A DNA stretch of 64,000 nt from Hyphomicrobium sp. (GCA_021732485.1 JAKFUV010000008.1:56183-120182); one strand, 5' to 3'; shown: positions 1 to 10,685, counted from the first letter of the stretch. Notes: a model not told the origin generated them from the letters alone. A program made the numbers and translations.

Positions 1-522
1 TTCGCGAGCTCGGCGCTTCAGCCAATTACATTCGCCGTAATAATAGCCGTCGTTGAGGTAGAAGGCGACGCCCGGACCCCAATTATAACGGCGGCCGCGA
101 CGCCAGTCATTCCGATATCCATCGCCACGCGAGAAATTGCGGCGAGGGCCGTCGTAGCCGTTCTCGCGCCGTAAGCCGCGATCTGCGCGCTCGCGGCGTT
201 CCATCCGATTGATCCCGTCTCCGCGATTTGCGCGCTCGCCCCGGTTCATACGATCGCCACGATCGACTTGGTTCGATCTTTCCGCGCCGACCGTTCGATC
301 GCCGCGTCCGCTCGGGTCGCCCCGGTCAAGACGGATACCTTTCTCTCCGGCACCGCCGCCGCTACGTGCGCCTGAATCACCTGAGGGCGCCGCACTTTGC
401 TGCATGCGCGCCCCGCCGTCGCCCTTACGGTCATTTGGTGCGGCCGTCGCAACCGACGTCAACAATCCCGCGACTGTCAGGGGAATGATGAACAGTGCGG
501 CTCTGTAAGTTTCACGCTTCAT
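1..522 (-). CDS. Secreted Arg/Gly-rich protein, 3' part beyond the left edge
   Basis: An open frame runs on the minus strand from ATG at 522 to the window edge without a stop (174 codons). GGAAGGA lies about 8 nt before the ATG. The first ~28 residues are a signal peptide (MKRETYRAALFIIPLTVAGL, then an Ala/Thr-rich cleavage region). Residues ~60-130 are low-complexity RGDR/RGER/NRGD repeats. The visible C-terminal part is aromatic (NWGPGVAFYLNDGYYYGECN, then WLKRRA), a pattern I associate with uncharacterised exported proteins of Hyphomicrobiales. Function is unknown; export and disorder are inferred. Its 3' end is outside the window. Confidence 0.7.
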   Translation of the reverse strand, partial: MKRETYRAALFIIPLTVAGLLTSVATAAPNDRKGDGGARMQQSAAPSGDSGARSGGGAGEKGIRLDRGDPSGRGDRTVGAERSNQVDRGDRMNRGERANRGDGINRMERRERADRGLRRENGYDGPRRNFSRGDGYRNDWRRGRRYNWGPGVAFYLNDGYYYGECNWLKRRARE

Positions 523-598
523 TGGAATAATCCTTCCGTTGGCGCGCCAGCCGTTTAGCGCGCCGTCGATCTCACGCTTGAACTTGCGTGCCAACGAT

Positions 599-624
599 AA
601 AACCTTCGCCGGGTCTCGAAGGTT
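599..624 (-). terminator. Probable rho-independent terminator of ndvB
   Basis: AACCTTCG (601-608) and CGAAGGTT (617-624) form a perfect 8-bp stem with an 8-nt loop. Read on the minus strand, the stem runs into TTTTAT. It lies 32 bp past the ndvB stop codon. The T tract is short, so termination strength is uncertain. Confidence 0.5.
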
Positions 625-655
625 CCGCCGAAAACGACCGCGAGCGTGAGCAGCC

Positions 656-3600
656 CTATGTGAAGGCTTTTTCCGTCGCCGCCTGTTGCTGCACCGTGTC
701 CACAACGCCCATCGTCAGTTCAACTGTGCGTGACTGGCCAGCCATCGGCATCGGCACGCTGACACCGCAGCCTGCGTCGATCGGCAGAGCATGGCCGTCG
801 AGCGTTGCTGCACATACGCCGCGCGTTACGCCAGCAGCGTTGACGACACGAATAACGAGTGTGCCGCCGCCATGCCGGTAAGTGACTTCGAATTGTGGCC
901 AGTCTTGTGGGATCGACGGCGTGATCAGAAGATTGCCGCCCTGTTTGCGGATGCCAAGCACATGCTCAATCACCGCGCGATAAAGCCAACCGGCTGAGCC
1001 TGTGTACCACGACCACCCGCCACGCCCACGATTTTGCCCGACCGTATAAATGTCGGCTGCGACGACGTAGGGCTCAATTCGATAAAGCTGGCACTCAGCG
1101 CGCGTTGTCGTGCGATTGATGGGATTGAGCATCGACAAGAGCGCCGCTGTGGCGGCACCATCCGCCATCTCTGTGAAGGCGATCAAACTCCAGATCGCAG
1201 CATGGGTATATTGCCCGCCATTTTCGCGAATACCCGGCGGGTAGCCTTTGATATAACCAGGATCAGAGCTCGTTTGGTCGAACGGGGGCGCGAATAGCGG
1301 CGCAAGTTTCGCGTCACGATCGAGAAGATTTTTTTTCACCGCACTCATTGATTGCGCTAGGCGCTGCGGGTCAGCGACACCGCTCATCACGGCCCATGAT
1401 TGCGCAATGCTGTCGATCTTGCATTCGGCACTCTGCATGCTGCCAAGCGGTGAGCCATCGTCAAAATATCCACGACGATACCACGCCCCATCCCAGGCAT
1501 TGGCCTCAAGGTTGGCGGTCAACTGGGTCATATGATCATGCCAGATCGCAACGCGTTCGTGATCACCGCGCGCCTGCGCTATGGGCAGAAGCCCACGGAT
1601 ACACACGATCAGGAACCAGCTGAGCCAAACGCTTTCGCCTTTGCCGCCAATGCCGACGCGGTTCATCCCGTCGTTCCAATCGCCGCCGCCAAACAATGCC
1701 AAGCCGTTGTCGCCGACGCCGAGCGACCGATCAATCGAGCGGGCGCAGTGTTCGTAGAACGACGCCGACGTCGTGCTGATTTGCGGCGCAAAGTAGATTT
1801 CGTGTTCATGGTCCTGCAACAGCGGCCCGTCGACAAAGGCGACGTTTTCATCGAATAGCGCCGTGTCCCCTGTCGTGGTGACATAGTAGGCGGCGGTGTA
1901 GGGCAGCCAAAGGCACGAGTCTGCGATGCGCGTTCTGATGCCGTGACCCGATGGGGTCATCCACCAATGCTGCACATCGCCTTCCGGGAATTGGCGGCCT
2001 GCCGCGACGAGCAAATGTCCACGAGCAATGTCCGGCCGGCTGACGGCCAGCGACATCACATCTTGCAACTGATCGCGGAAACCATAGGCGCCGCCGGCCT
2101 GATACAACCCGGCGCGAGCCCAAATCCGCGATGACAGCGTTTGATACGGGAGCCAGCGATTGACTAAAATATCGAGGGCCCGATCCGGCGTCTTGATGGT
2201 GATGCTGCCGGCAATCTCCTCCCACGCGGCACACGTTTCGGAGAGCAACGATGCGGCGTTGCGCTCGCGGTAGATATCGACAAGCCGCTCGGCGTCGGCG
2301 CGATCATGGCCGTCGCCGAGGAGTGCCACGACCTCGATGTCCTGCCCGGGCTGTAGAGTGATGCGCGATTGCAGCGCCGCGCAGGCGTCAAGGCCTGGAC
2401 CCGCGCTGGCATTGAGGCGCGTGCCAAGCGTCAATGCCGACGGAATGTCGACGCTGCCACGCCGGCCGAAGAAGTGGCTGCGATCGGCCGTCCATTGACT
2501 GACCGGCTGCGACATCGTGAAGAATGCGACGCGATTGGGAAAGAAATGGTGCCATGGATTGCGCGCGAAAATTGTGTGGCGCGTTTCATCGAACGCGGTT
2601 GTCAGATTGCCAGCCGTGTTGATCCGGGCCGATCCGAGCACCCACTCGACATAGCCGGTGAGACTGAGCTGGCGCACTTTCTCCGACGTGTTGCGCAGAC
2701 GCAGGCGCGAAATTTTGACGGCATCTGATGTCGCGACGAACTGCTCGACAGTCACCTCGATACCGCGCGCGTGATGTTGGAAACGCGAATATCCCTGGCC
2801 GTGAGCGGCCGTATAAGGCGCTGCAAAATCGCGAATGGGTGAGGCCGTCGGCGTCCATAGTTCGCCGCTCTCGTCGTCGCGAATGTAGAAAATTTCACCA
2901 GGACGATTGGTGACCGGGTCGTTCGACCACGGCGTCAGCTGCCGTTCCTTGCTGTTCATGCACCAGGTGTATCCGGCGCCTTCCGCCGATACCATGAACC
3001 CGAACGTTGGATTGGCGACCACATTCACCCAGGGTGCTGGCGTCGTGCCGCCACCTTCGAGAACCACGACATATTCTTTTCCATCACGCGCGAAACCGCC
3101 GTAGCCGTTGAAAAACTCGAGGTCTGATGTGGCGTCAGCGTGCGTTTCGAACACGACATCGGCTTGCCGCCGCCTCGGCGCAGCAGGTGGCAGCGTGGTA
3201 ATTTCCAGCCGGTCGATTTGCTCCGCCAGCGATCCGCGCTTGGCATGAAAGACGGCGCCGGCACGCGCCGGAAGTGCCGCCCGCGTCAGCGGCTGCAGCA
3301 TGTCGCCGCGCAGCAGATATACCGAGCCCTTGGTATCGTCCCGGTTGAGCCGGTGGCGCGTGGTGACGGACTGCAGCAGCATGTCCAAGGCGCTTTGAAG
3401 ATCCTGCTGATAGGACGTCGAGCGATCGTTGATGATCACCAAGTCGACTTCGAGACCCTTGCTGCGCCAATATTCGTAGGCGTGCAGCAGTTGGCGGATA
3501 AGTCCGAGATCGGCGACTTCATCGATGTAGGCCAGTGCGATCGGCAGGTCGCCGGAAATGCCTTCCTGCCAGATTGGCGCATAACCCGCAGCGCCGCGAC

Positions 3601-6600
3601 GCAACAGCGGCTCCGGCGCGCGCAACACGCGTTCTGAGAATGCAAGGCAGCCCGCGACACGCTGGAAGACGAGCGCTTCTTCAGCCGTAATGCCGAGATG
3701 GCGAAGTTCGACAAGACCGTGCGTCCAAGCCAACGTTGCGCAGCGCCCGTAGGCGACGCGATCGCGGTGTTTTTCGATGATCGCATCGAGCTTCTCGACG
3801 TGATCGGCAACGACCGTCCAGAATGACAGCCGTACCGTGCCGCCCGGCGGTACCACCACGCGCTGACGCAGCGCGAACACGGGGTCGAGGACGCAGCCAA
3901 TTGTGCCGCTCAACGGTCGCCCGCTCAAAACGCTGATCGGCGAGGCGAGCGTGCGGCCGCGGCCAATGAACCTGCTTCGATCGGTTTCATACTCGACGGG
4001 CAAGGTCTGATCATCGCTGCACGTGACGAATGACGCAGCCAGAATATTGGGATCCGTCGCACCACGGCGCCGCCGCTTTGCGATCAAGCACCGGTCGGCG
4101 GCGCGATACTCTGTCTCCGTGAACAGTTTCGAGAACGCCGGATGCATGACGTCCGAACTTGTTTGGCCGAGGACCAGCTCTTCATAACTCGTGACGTCGA
4201 GCACGCGCGGTTTGTTTCCGAGATTTGTGATCGAGAGCCGCCGGCAAATTGCGTCGTCGACCGGCGAGACGACGATGTCGAGAACAGTCTCGATCGATCC
4301 ATCGCGCCGGGTAATTTGAACGCGGTCTTCGGCAAACGTGGTGACGTAGTCCTTGGGTTCGATGGCCGTCGGCTGGGCCGCAGCCGACCACATCATGCCG
4401 GTGTGGCGATCACGCAGATAGATAAACGAGCCTAAATTTTCGAGCGTTGGATCGGCTTGCCAGCGCGTGACCGCTAGACCGTTCCATTTGATTTGGCCAG
4501 CGCCCGATGCCGACACCACCGCACTCAGACGGCCGTTGCCGAAGAAGTGGCAATCACTCGCCCGCGCCGTCTCTAGCTTCACTCGGCGTGTCGCGCCCAA
4601 TTCGAGATCGTCGTCATCGGCACGGATGCGGACCAGTGTGGCACGGCGCGTGAGTTTCGGTGTGACGCGCGGCGGGCGCTCCTGCAGTAACAGATCGACG
4701 GTTTGGATGATCGGGTTGGTGTGGAACGCCCGCGCGATGACGTTATCGAAAACCGTATTGGCCAAAGCCACGATCGTCATGCCTTGGTGATGTGCCATGT
4801 AGGCTTTGACGATTTCTTGGCCGCCCGCCGTTGCAACACGCGTCGGCGTATAATCGATGGCCTCATAAAAACCGAAGTTACCAACAGCCCCGATGGTTTG
4901 CAGCTCGCTGAAGTTCGCTGCTGCTTCGTTGGGCGCAACCAAGGCTGCAAGCGCCGTTGCATAGGGCGCCACGACGTGATTTTCGCTCAAGCCGCGTTTC
5001 AGCCCCAACGATGCGACGCCAAAAGGCGAGTATTGATATGTGAACTCAAGGTCACGGGCATTGTAAGCAGATTCCGAGATGCCCCATGGCGTGCCGTTTT
5101 GCTGGCCGTTGCGCATATGCTGGCGCACCGCCGTTCGCATCGACAATCCCAGCAGGCTCTCGCGTGGCGTCAAGGTCACGAGTTCAGGCATCAAATATTC
5201 AAACATCGATCCCGACCACGAGGTCAGCACTGATTGCCCGTCAGCGGGCAAAATCGCGCGGCCGAGACGAAACCAGTGCCGCGTCGGTAGATCGCCCTTG
5301 GCGATGGCGACCAAGCTCGCAAGGCGCGCTTCCGATGCCAGCAAGTCGTAACAGCTTTCATCCAGCTGTCCGGTGTTGACCACGAAGCCGATCGATAGGA
5401 GTTCGCGGTTCGGCTCGATCAGGAACGAGAAATCCATCGCAAGTGCGGTGTGTTCGGCCGCGTCAGCGATCGCAAGCAAACGCCGGCGGAGACGTCCGCG
5501 CTCAAACTCGCCCGGCTCGTCGCGCAAAAACGATCGCGCTGTGTCGGCAACCGCTTTGGCCCAAACTGCGGCGCGCGGATTAGAGATTGCGTGCTCGAGA
5601 TGTTGCGCCAGCGTTTCGGCCGTCATCGCGAGCACCGACCAATCGGTCGGCGCAACCCCGTTTTCGCCGCCATTGGCGTTGGGTGCTGCGGCCAAGCTGT
5701 GCAGCGCTGCGATGGCGCCTCGCGTCGTCGTATCCTGCGGCGCCAGCACCGCCAGTTCATTATCCATCAGTCGAAGCGCGTCATGCACGCCCTCACGCGT
5801 CCGGCGCTCTTCATCATCCATGGTCCAAGCTCGGCATCGGGCCGCCAAAGCCAGCATATGCCCCGCGAGATTGCCGCTATCGACGGATGAAATATAGCGC
5901 GGCTCCAGTGGGCTGAGCGTTCGCGTGTCGTACCAGTTGTAGAAATGCGAGCGACAGCGCTCGAGCCGCCCCATGGTGCGCAACGTGCGCTCGAGCCGGT
6001 CAGCCGCCTCAACCGTCGAAATCCATCCAAACTCACGGCCGCTCACGACCGCGAGCAGATACAGCCCGATGTTGGTCGGCGAGGTGCGATGGGCGACGAC
6101 GGGCTGGGGTTCTTCCTGCAAGTTATCGGGCGGCAAGAAGTTATCGGTTTCACCGACGTTGATTTCGAAAAACCGCCACGTCCGGCGTGCGATCAGGCGA
6201 AGCGCTGTTCGGTTATCGCTCGTCAGTGGCGGCGCCGGATCCGTCGACGAATTGCGACTGATGTACGTTGCGATGACCGGCGCGCCAAGCCAAAGCGCCA
6301 GGAGTGGGGCGGCAACAGCGACGGAATGCCCAGCCCAAATGACAACGAGAAACGCGAGCACCGCGAATGCAACACTGCCTGCCATGAGCTGGGCGTAACC
6401 GGCCAACGAGTTGATCGATTGCGACTTTGCCTGTGCGGCCGTGGTCCATTCGAGCACGAACTTGCCACTGACGTAGCGACGGTAGAGCGCCCGAACGATG
6501 GCATCAGCCGTCGCGAGCGCACGATCTGCAAGCAATGCGAGTTCGACAAAAATCTGCCCTGTTGCGAGGCGCAGATCGCGCAGCGCTGCGAGGCCATGAT

Positions 6601-9238
6601 TGCGCAACGAGGTGTCGGGATCGGGCGCTACAACAGTTGCGAAAACACCGAGCAACCCTGGCAGGGCTATGCTCGCCACAATGAAGCTGGTCCAGATCAA
6701 AGCGGCCGACGGCGGCAGAAGCCAGGCAACAACCAGGCTGACAACGGCCAAAATAGGCAGTGTCGACCGACGCAGGTTGTCGAGCAGTTTCCACCGCGCA
6801 AGTGGTGATAAAGAATGTACGGACGGCGAGGTGACGGCCGTGTCCCGTCCGGCGTGCCCGCGTGTCAACCACGGCAGCAGCAACCAGTCGCCGCGCGTCC
6901 ACCGATGATCGCGACCGCGCGCCACGTCGTAGCGGCTTGGGAATTCTTCGACGACTTCAATGTCGCTCGCCAGGCCAGCGCGCGCATAAATGCCTTCGAT
7001 CAGGTCGTGGCTAAGAACCGAATTTTCAGGAAATCGCCCGGCTGTCGCAGCTTCGAAAGCATCGACGTCGTAAATGCCCTTGCCTGCAAACGAGCCTTCA
7101 TCGAACAAATCCTGGTAGACGTCCGAAATCGCCCCAGCGTAGGGATCAATGCCGCCTGGAGCCGTAAACAGCCGTTGAAAAATCGACGCATGGCGATCCT
7201 CGGGCAAACTCGGCGTGACGCGCGGCTGCAGCACGCCATAGCCGCTGACGACACGTTGCGTCGTCGCATCGAAGATCGGACGGTTGAGCGGATGCAGCAT
7301 CTTGCCGATCAAGCGGCGGGCCGCGTCACGCGGGAGGCGCGTGTCGGAATCGAGCGTGATAACGAACTTGATGTTCCTTGGCGCAGTGACGGCGCTGTCC
7401 GCGCCCGACACGTGTTCAGCCATGTATGACGTCGGTTGGTCGCGCAATAGCCTGTTGAGTTCGTGCAACTTGCCGCGTTTGCGCTCCCAACCCATCCAAC
7501 AGTTTTCGGCGGGGTTCCATTGCCGCTTGCGATGAAACACATAAAACCGCTGTGGCGCGCCGTCGGCCACGGGATGGCGCCGATTGAGCGCTTCGATGGC
7601 GCGGCGAGCGCTCGCCAGTAACTCGTCGTCTTTGGACGTTGTCGGCGACTTGGCATCCACCCAATCCGATGCCACGGCGTAGAATACGTTGTCGTCGCCG
7701 GTTGCGAGGTGATGCACTTCCAAGGTGTGCATCAGCCCTTCGATCGTCGCGTGGTCGCTAATCAACGTTGGAATGACGACGAGCGTGCGCGCATCATCGG
7801 GCACGCCATCCTTCAGCATCATCCCTGGCAGCAGTTTCGGCGGCAACTCCTTCGTGACAGCCCGATTGACCAACGCCAGCGACAACGACAGTGCCGGTAC
7901 GATGCCAAGTAGCGCGAGGGTCGCGACCATTCCGCTTGAAACGCCCTGGCCGATCAAAGCCAGAAGCGGCAGTGCCAGGATCGACACTGTTAGAAACGTA
8001 ATCGTCAGCAGAAATCCCGGCAATCCACTGCGCTGCGTCAGCGCCGCTGGATAATCTGACCAGTGATATTGGAACGCAATGCTGCGCTTCAACTCGTCAA
8101 GCCCGGGGCCAAAAAGATAATAACCCGGATCCTGAGCGGCCGCGTTATCACCCGTTGGAGATCGAGCGACACGCGCCATCGCCACCGCCCGCTCAGCGAT
8201 ATCTTTTTCAGACTCAGAAGAGCGCCGGGACAAAGCTTCGATGACGGAGCGGTAAGCGTTGCGGCTTGGAAAATCCATTTGCGAGAATGTCGGATGCTGA
8301 ATGAGCACTTCATGGACGCAGCTGACGCTTTCCATGAAATCGGGCCACACCACGTCCGGAATCAACCGCATGCTGCGCATGATATTGCGCACGGTCGTAT
8401 TCGTGGCGCCCATCCGTGCGTGCTCGTCGCGCACGAGATCATCGGCCGTTAAGCCGTCACGTTCCAATTCCCGCTGCAGCCAATCGCGAGAAAGGTGGCT
8501 ATCCCAATCGTTGAAGCGATGCACGAGCTGAGAGACGAATGCGGCTTTAATCGCACCGCTGTCGTCGATCAATCGCGCCTTCGAGATCGCGGCATGGGCG
8601 CCATCGATGTCGCGGGTGAACGCGTCGGCCAACTGATCGGCTTCAGCGCGCTGGTGCCAGCTCATCACGATGCGACGCGCGGCTCGGCGAAGATTTTCGA
8701 CGAGCACGATCTGCAATGTCAGCGGCAGCGCCCACAACTCACCAATCGTCAACGGCTGGACGCGCTGATACGCGGTGACGTAGGCACGCAACAGATGCAG
8801 GTCGAAATGGCTGTCGGTGTGCGCGACATACGCCCACGCCAATCCAAAGACGCGCGGATAGCCCGCGAATGGGCCATCGGCGAGTTTGGGAAGCTGGTCG
8901 TAATACGCGGGCGGAAGTTTTAGACGAATTTCGCGGATCTGTTCTTCGATGATGTGCGAATTGTTGAGCAACCATTCCGCAGCCGGACTGAGTGCTCGGC
9001 CGTCTGCCACGAAGCCGGCAATGGCTCGGTGCGCTTCGAATAACTCTTCGGCGTTTGACGAAAGTCGCTTACGCAGACTGATGACGCGGGGGGGAACTCG
9101 CGTAACGCCCTGAGCTACCGCTAGACTTTCCGCGTGTTGCTCCAGTCGATCCTGCGAAAAAACCGTGTCGCGTATGGCGTTCTCATCGTGCCACGGCGCT
9201 GGCCAAGTTACTGATAGCCAGCGACGCCATACGGTCAT
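656..9238 (-). CDS. ndvB: Cyclic beta-1,2-glucan synthase (NdvB/ChvB type)
   Basis: This 2860-residue inner-membrane enzyme polymerises UDP-glucose into cyclic beta-1,2-glucan for the periplasm; the length matches rhizobial NdvB (about 2830-2870). Order of parts: a cytoplasmic N-terminal region; membrane segments near residues 405-465; a GT84 glycosyltransferase with a DSD-type motif (TLDSDTRLP, ~630) and RDHRWTRGDW (~779); further membrane segments near 830-870 and 960-1000; a glucoamylase-like region (~1310-1500, with ESAYNARD and YMAHHQGMT); two carbohydrate-binding regions; and a C-terminal GH94 phosphorylase domain with GGGDWNDGMN (~2519). GGGGA precedes the ATG. Cyclic glucans of this kind serve in osmoadaptation and host interaction in rhizobia and Brucella. 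No frame damage is seen. Confidence 0.96.
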   Translation of the reverse strand: MTVWRRWLSVTWPAPWHDENAIRDTVFSQDRLEQHAESLAVAQGVTRVPPRVISLRKRLSSNAEELFEAHRAIAGFVADGRALSPAAEWLLNNSHIIEEQIREIRLKLPPAYYDQLPKLADGPFAGYPRVFGLAWAYVAHTDSHFDLHLLRAYVTAYQRVQPLTIGELWALPLTLQIVLVENLRRAARRIVMSWHQRAEADQLADAFTRDIDGAHAAISKARLIDDSGAIKAAFVSQLVHRFNDWDSHLSRDWLQRELERDGLTADDLVRDEHARMGATNTTVRNIMRSMRLIPDVVWPDFMESVSCVHEVLIQHPTFSQMDFPSRNAYRSVIEALSRRSSESEKDIAERAVAMARVARSPTGDNAAAQDPGYYLFGPGLDELKRSIAFQYHWSDYPAALTQRSGLPGFLLTITFLTVSILALPLLALIGQGVSSGMVATLALLGIVPALSLSLALVNRAVTKELPPKLLPGMMLKDGVPDDARTLVVIPTLISDHATIEGLMHTLEVHHLATGDDNVFYAVASDWVDAKSPTTSKDDELLASARRAIEALNRRHPVADGAPQRFYVFHRKRQWNPAENCWMGWERKRGKLHELNRLLRDQPTSYMAEHVSGADSAVTAPRNIKFVITLDSDTRLPRDAARRLIGKMLHPLNRPIFDATTQRVVSGYGVLQPRVTPSLPEDRHASIFQRLFTAPGGIDPYAGAISDVYQDLFDEGSFAGKGIYDVDAFEAATAGRFPENSVLSHDLIEGIYARAGLASDIEVVEEFPSRYDVARGRDHRWTRGDWLLLPWLTRGHAGRDTAVTSPSVHSLSPLARWKLLDNLRRSTLPILAVVSLVVAWLLPPSAALIWTSFIVASIALPGLLGVFATVVAPDPDTSLRNHGLAALRDLRLATGQIFVELALLADRALATADAIVRALYRRYVSGKFVLEWTTAAQAKSQSINSLAGYAQLMAGSVAFAVLAFLVVIWAGHSVAVAAPLLALWLGAPVIATYISRNSSTDPAPPLTSDNRTALRLIARRTWRFFEINVGETDNFLPPDNLQEEPQPVVAHRTSPTNIGLYLLAVVSGREFGWISTVEAADRLERTLRTMGRLERCRSHFYNWYDTRTLSPLEPRYISSVDSGNLAGHMLALAARCRAWTMDDEERRTREGVHDALRLMDNELAVLAPQDTTTRGAIAALHSLAAAPNANGGENGVAPTDWSVLAMTAETLAQHLEHAISNPRAAVWAKAVADTARSFLRDEPGEFERGRLRRRLLAIADAAEHTALAMDFSFLIEPNRELLSIGFVVNTGQLDESCYDLLASEARLASLVAIAKGDLPTRHWFRLGRAILPADGQSVLTSWSGSMFEYLMPELVTLTPRESLLGLSMRTAVRQHMRNGQQNGTPWGISESAYNARDLEFTYQYSPFGVASLGLKRGLSENHVVAPYATALAALVAPNEAAANFSELQTIGAVGNFGFYEAIDYTPTRVATAGGQEIVKAYMAHHQGMTIVALANTVFDNVIARAFHTNPIIQTVDLLLQERPPRVTPKLTRRATLVRIRADDDDLELGATRRVKLETARASDCHFFGNGRLSAVVSASGAGQIKWNGLAVTRWQADPTLENLGSFIYLRDRHTGMMWSAAAQPTAIEPKDYVTTFAEDRVQITRRDGSIETVLDIVVSPVDDAICRRLSITNLGNKPRVLDVTSYEELVLGQTSSDVMHPAFSKLFTETEYRAADRCLIAKRRRRGATDPNILAASFVTCSDDQTLPVEYETDRSRFIGRGRTLASPISVLSGRPLSGTIGCVLDPVFALRQRVVVPPGGTVRLSFWTVVADHVEKLDAIIEKHRDRVAYGRCATLAWTHGLVELRHLGITAEEALVFQRVAGCLAFSERVLRAPEPLLRRGAAGYAPIWQEGISGDLPIALAYIDEVADLGLIRQLLHAYEYWRSKGLEVDLVIINDRSTSYQQDLQSALDMLLQSVTTRHRLNRDDTKGSVYLLRGDMLQPLTRAALPARAGAVFHAKRGSLAEQIDRLEITTLPPAAPRRRQADVVFETHADATSDLEFFNGYGGFARDGKEYVVVLEGGGTTPAPWVNVVANPTFGFMVSAEGAGYTWCMNSKERQLTPWSNDPVTNRPGEIFYIRDDESGELWTPTASPIRDFAAPYTAAHGQGYSRFQHHARGIEVTVEQFVATSDAVKISRLRLRNTSEKVRQLSLTGYVEWVLGSARINTAGNLTTAFDETRHTIFARNPWHHFFPNRVAFFTMSQPVSQWTADRSHFFGRRGSVDIPSALTLGTRLNASAGPGLDACAALQSRITLQPGQDIEVVALLGDGHDRADAERLVDIYRERNAASLLSETCAAWEEIAGSITIKTPDRALDILVNRWLPYQTLSSRIWARAGLYQAGGAYGFRDQLQDVMSLAVSRPDIARGHLLVAAGRQFPEGDVQHWWMTPSGHGIRTRIADSCLWLPYTAAYYVTTTGDTALFDENVAFVDGPLLQDHEHEIYFAPQISTTSASFYEHCARSIDRSLGVGDNGLALFGGGDWNDGMNRVGIGGKGESVWLSWFLIVCIRGLLPIAQARGDHERVAIWHDHMTQLTANLEANAWDGAWYRRGYFDDGSPLGSMQSAECKIDSIAQSWAVMSGVADPQRLAQSMSAVKKNLLDRDAKLAPLFAPPFDQTSSDPGYIKGYPPGIRENGGQYTHAAIWSLIAFTEMADGAATAALLSMLNPINRTTTRAECQLYRIEPYVVAADIYTVGQNRGRGGWSWYTGSAGWLYRAVIEHVLGIRKQGGNLLITPSIPQDWPQFEVTYRHGGGTLVIRVVNAAGVTRGVCAATLDGHALPIDAGCGVSVPMPMAGQSRTVELTMGVVDTVQQQAATEKAFT

Positions 9239-9385
9239 GCTTCCCCACTCAAATCGAAACTACTGGGCAAGCGAAGCCCTCTCACCGCCATGTTGAGAAC
9301 GCGGCACGCATGAAAGTGTTCCATGGGGCGGAACATTGAACGGCGCTCGACGCTTAGCTAAGGGTAATCAAAATTGGAGGCGCTG

Positions 9386-9559
9386 TTGGGTAAATCGACA
9401 CACTGGGCGGCCGTCTTCGCCGTCATTACGATTTTATCGGCGATGCTGGGATTTGGCGGCGGCGCCGGTGCTGCATCGACGGCAGCCATCGTTTTATGCT
9501 GGCTCTCGCTCGGCGTGATGGTCGTCGCGCTCGTCGGCAGCCTGCTACGTAATGGATGA
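9386..9559 (+). CDS. Small DUF1328-like membrane protein
   Basis: A 57-residue protein with two hydrophobic segments around AMLGFGGGAGAAST, which resembles the LLGFGGIAGAA core of DUF1328/YtjA peptides. I chose TTG at 9386 because GGAGG lies 5 nt upstream (9376-9380); an in-frame TTG at 9374 lies just before that Shine-Dalgarno. The stop overlaps the next gene by 8 nt, so the two are probably translationally coupled. Role unknown; family assignment is by motif similarity only. Confidence 0.6.
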   Translation: MGKSTHWAAVFAVITILSAMLGFGGGAGAASTAAIVLCWLSLGVMVVALVGSLLRNG

Positions 9560-10661
9560 GCGACGACCGGCCGCGTTAACGATCGGTGGCGCCATGGTCG
9601 ACACGATCGTTGTCGCGGAGCCCGATGAAATCGGCCGGCTGACTGACGACGCAACCGGCCAGACGTTTTTGATGTTGGAGGAAGGGCGCAAGTTTGTTGC
9701 GAGCCGGGTCACCGCTCATGTTGGTGGCGGCGGCGTAAATACCGCTGTTTGCCTGCAGCGCATCGGGTTCAATGTTCACTGCGTTGTCAAGCTTGGTCGT
9801 GATGATCGCAGCCGCATAGTGCGGTGGACGTTGGCGCGGGAAGGCATCCGCGACGCATTCGTCACCGAGCACCCTGAACGCGCAACGGGTGCGTCGGTCA
9901 TCGTCTCCGCCCATGACAATAACGCGGCCATCCTCACTTACCGCGGAGCGAACTCGGAATTGCGCGCGAATGACCTTCCCAATGCCACGTGGCGACCTGA
10001 CCTCGTCTATATCGCTGGGCTGAGCGATGAGTCAGCGGAGCTCCTTCCCAAACTGATCAATCGATATGCGGCGCTCGGCAGTTTCGTCGCCGTCAATCCC
10101 GGAATTCGCCAGCTGAGAGATAGGATCGGCGACCTTGCCGGGGCGTTTGCCGGTGTGAACACTCTGTTCATCAACGTCGACGAAGCGTCCGTCCTCGTGC
10201 AGCGCCTGATGCGCCTGCAACCAAGTATGACGGATGCCTCCCGGCACACTCAATCGAATGCTGGTGGAGAGTTGATGCGGCGTGGCGTCACCAGCGACGG
10301 TGATCGCATGGCGCTGCCGCACTTTTTCGAAGCCCTGTTAGCAACCGGCCCCGATTGCGTCGTCGTCACCGATGGCGCGCGCGGCGCGTATGCGGCGACG
10401 CGGTTGGAGATGACGTTTTGTAGCGCCATGCAGGTGCCCGTAGCCGGCACGGCAGGAGCCGGCGATGCTTTCAACGCCACGTTCGCCGCGAGGCGCTGGC
10501 ACGGCGACACTCTGGAACAAGCGCTTCGAGCTGCAACAGTCAATGCGTCGTCCGTCATTGGCCACGCAGATACACTGTCGGGATTACTCACACAGCAGCA
10601 ACTCGATGCCGCAACAAAAACGCCGACACCTTCTGTCGAAACGCAGTCGTGGCGATACTAA
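9552..10661 (+). CDS. PfkB-family carbohydrate kinase
   Basis: A 369-residue ribokinase/PfkB-fold kinase predicted to phosphorylate a sugar or nucleoside with ATP. The N-terminal substrate region has HVGGGGVNTAVCLQRIGF (~residue 56). The C-terminal ATP/anion-hole signature GTAGAGDAFNATF (~300) carries the catalytic Asp. A stretch of ~30 residues around 215-245 (SMTDASRHTQSNAGGELMRR) looks like an insertion. It overlaps the DUF1328-like gene and lies just before a SemiSWEET gene, which suggests a sugar-uptake role. The exact substrate cannot be read from the sequence. Confidence 0.88.
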   Translation: MDERRPAALTIGGAMVDTIVVAEPDEIGRLTDDATGQTFLMLEEGRKFVASRVTAHVGGGGVNTAVCLQRIGFNVHCVVKLGRDDRSRIVRWTLAREGIRDAFVTEHPERATGASVIVSAHDNNAAILTYRGANSELRANDLPNATWRPDLVYIAGLSDESAELLPKLINRYAALGSFVAVNPGIRQLRDRIGDLAGAFAGVNTLFINVDEASVLVQRLMRLQPSMTDASRHTQSNAGGELMRRGVTSDGDRMALPHFFEALLATGPDCVVVTDGARGAYAATRLEMTFCSAMQVPVAGTAGAGDAFNATFAARRWHGDTLEQALRAATVNASSVIGHADTLSGLLTQQQLDAATKTPTPSVETQSWRY

Positions 10662-10685
10662 ATCAAATAGCATGGAGGAGAGCGC

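Noticed and set aside
5945..6808. A 287-codon plus-strand frame opposite ndvB
   Set aside because: NdvB membrane and catalytic segments are continuous on the minus strand. The plus frame has no ribosome-binding site or domain.
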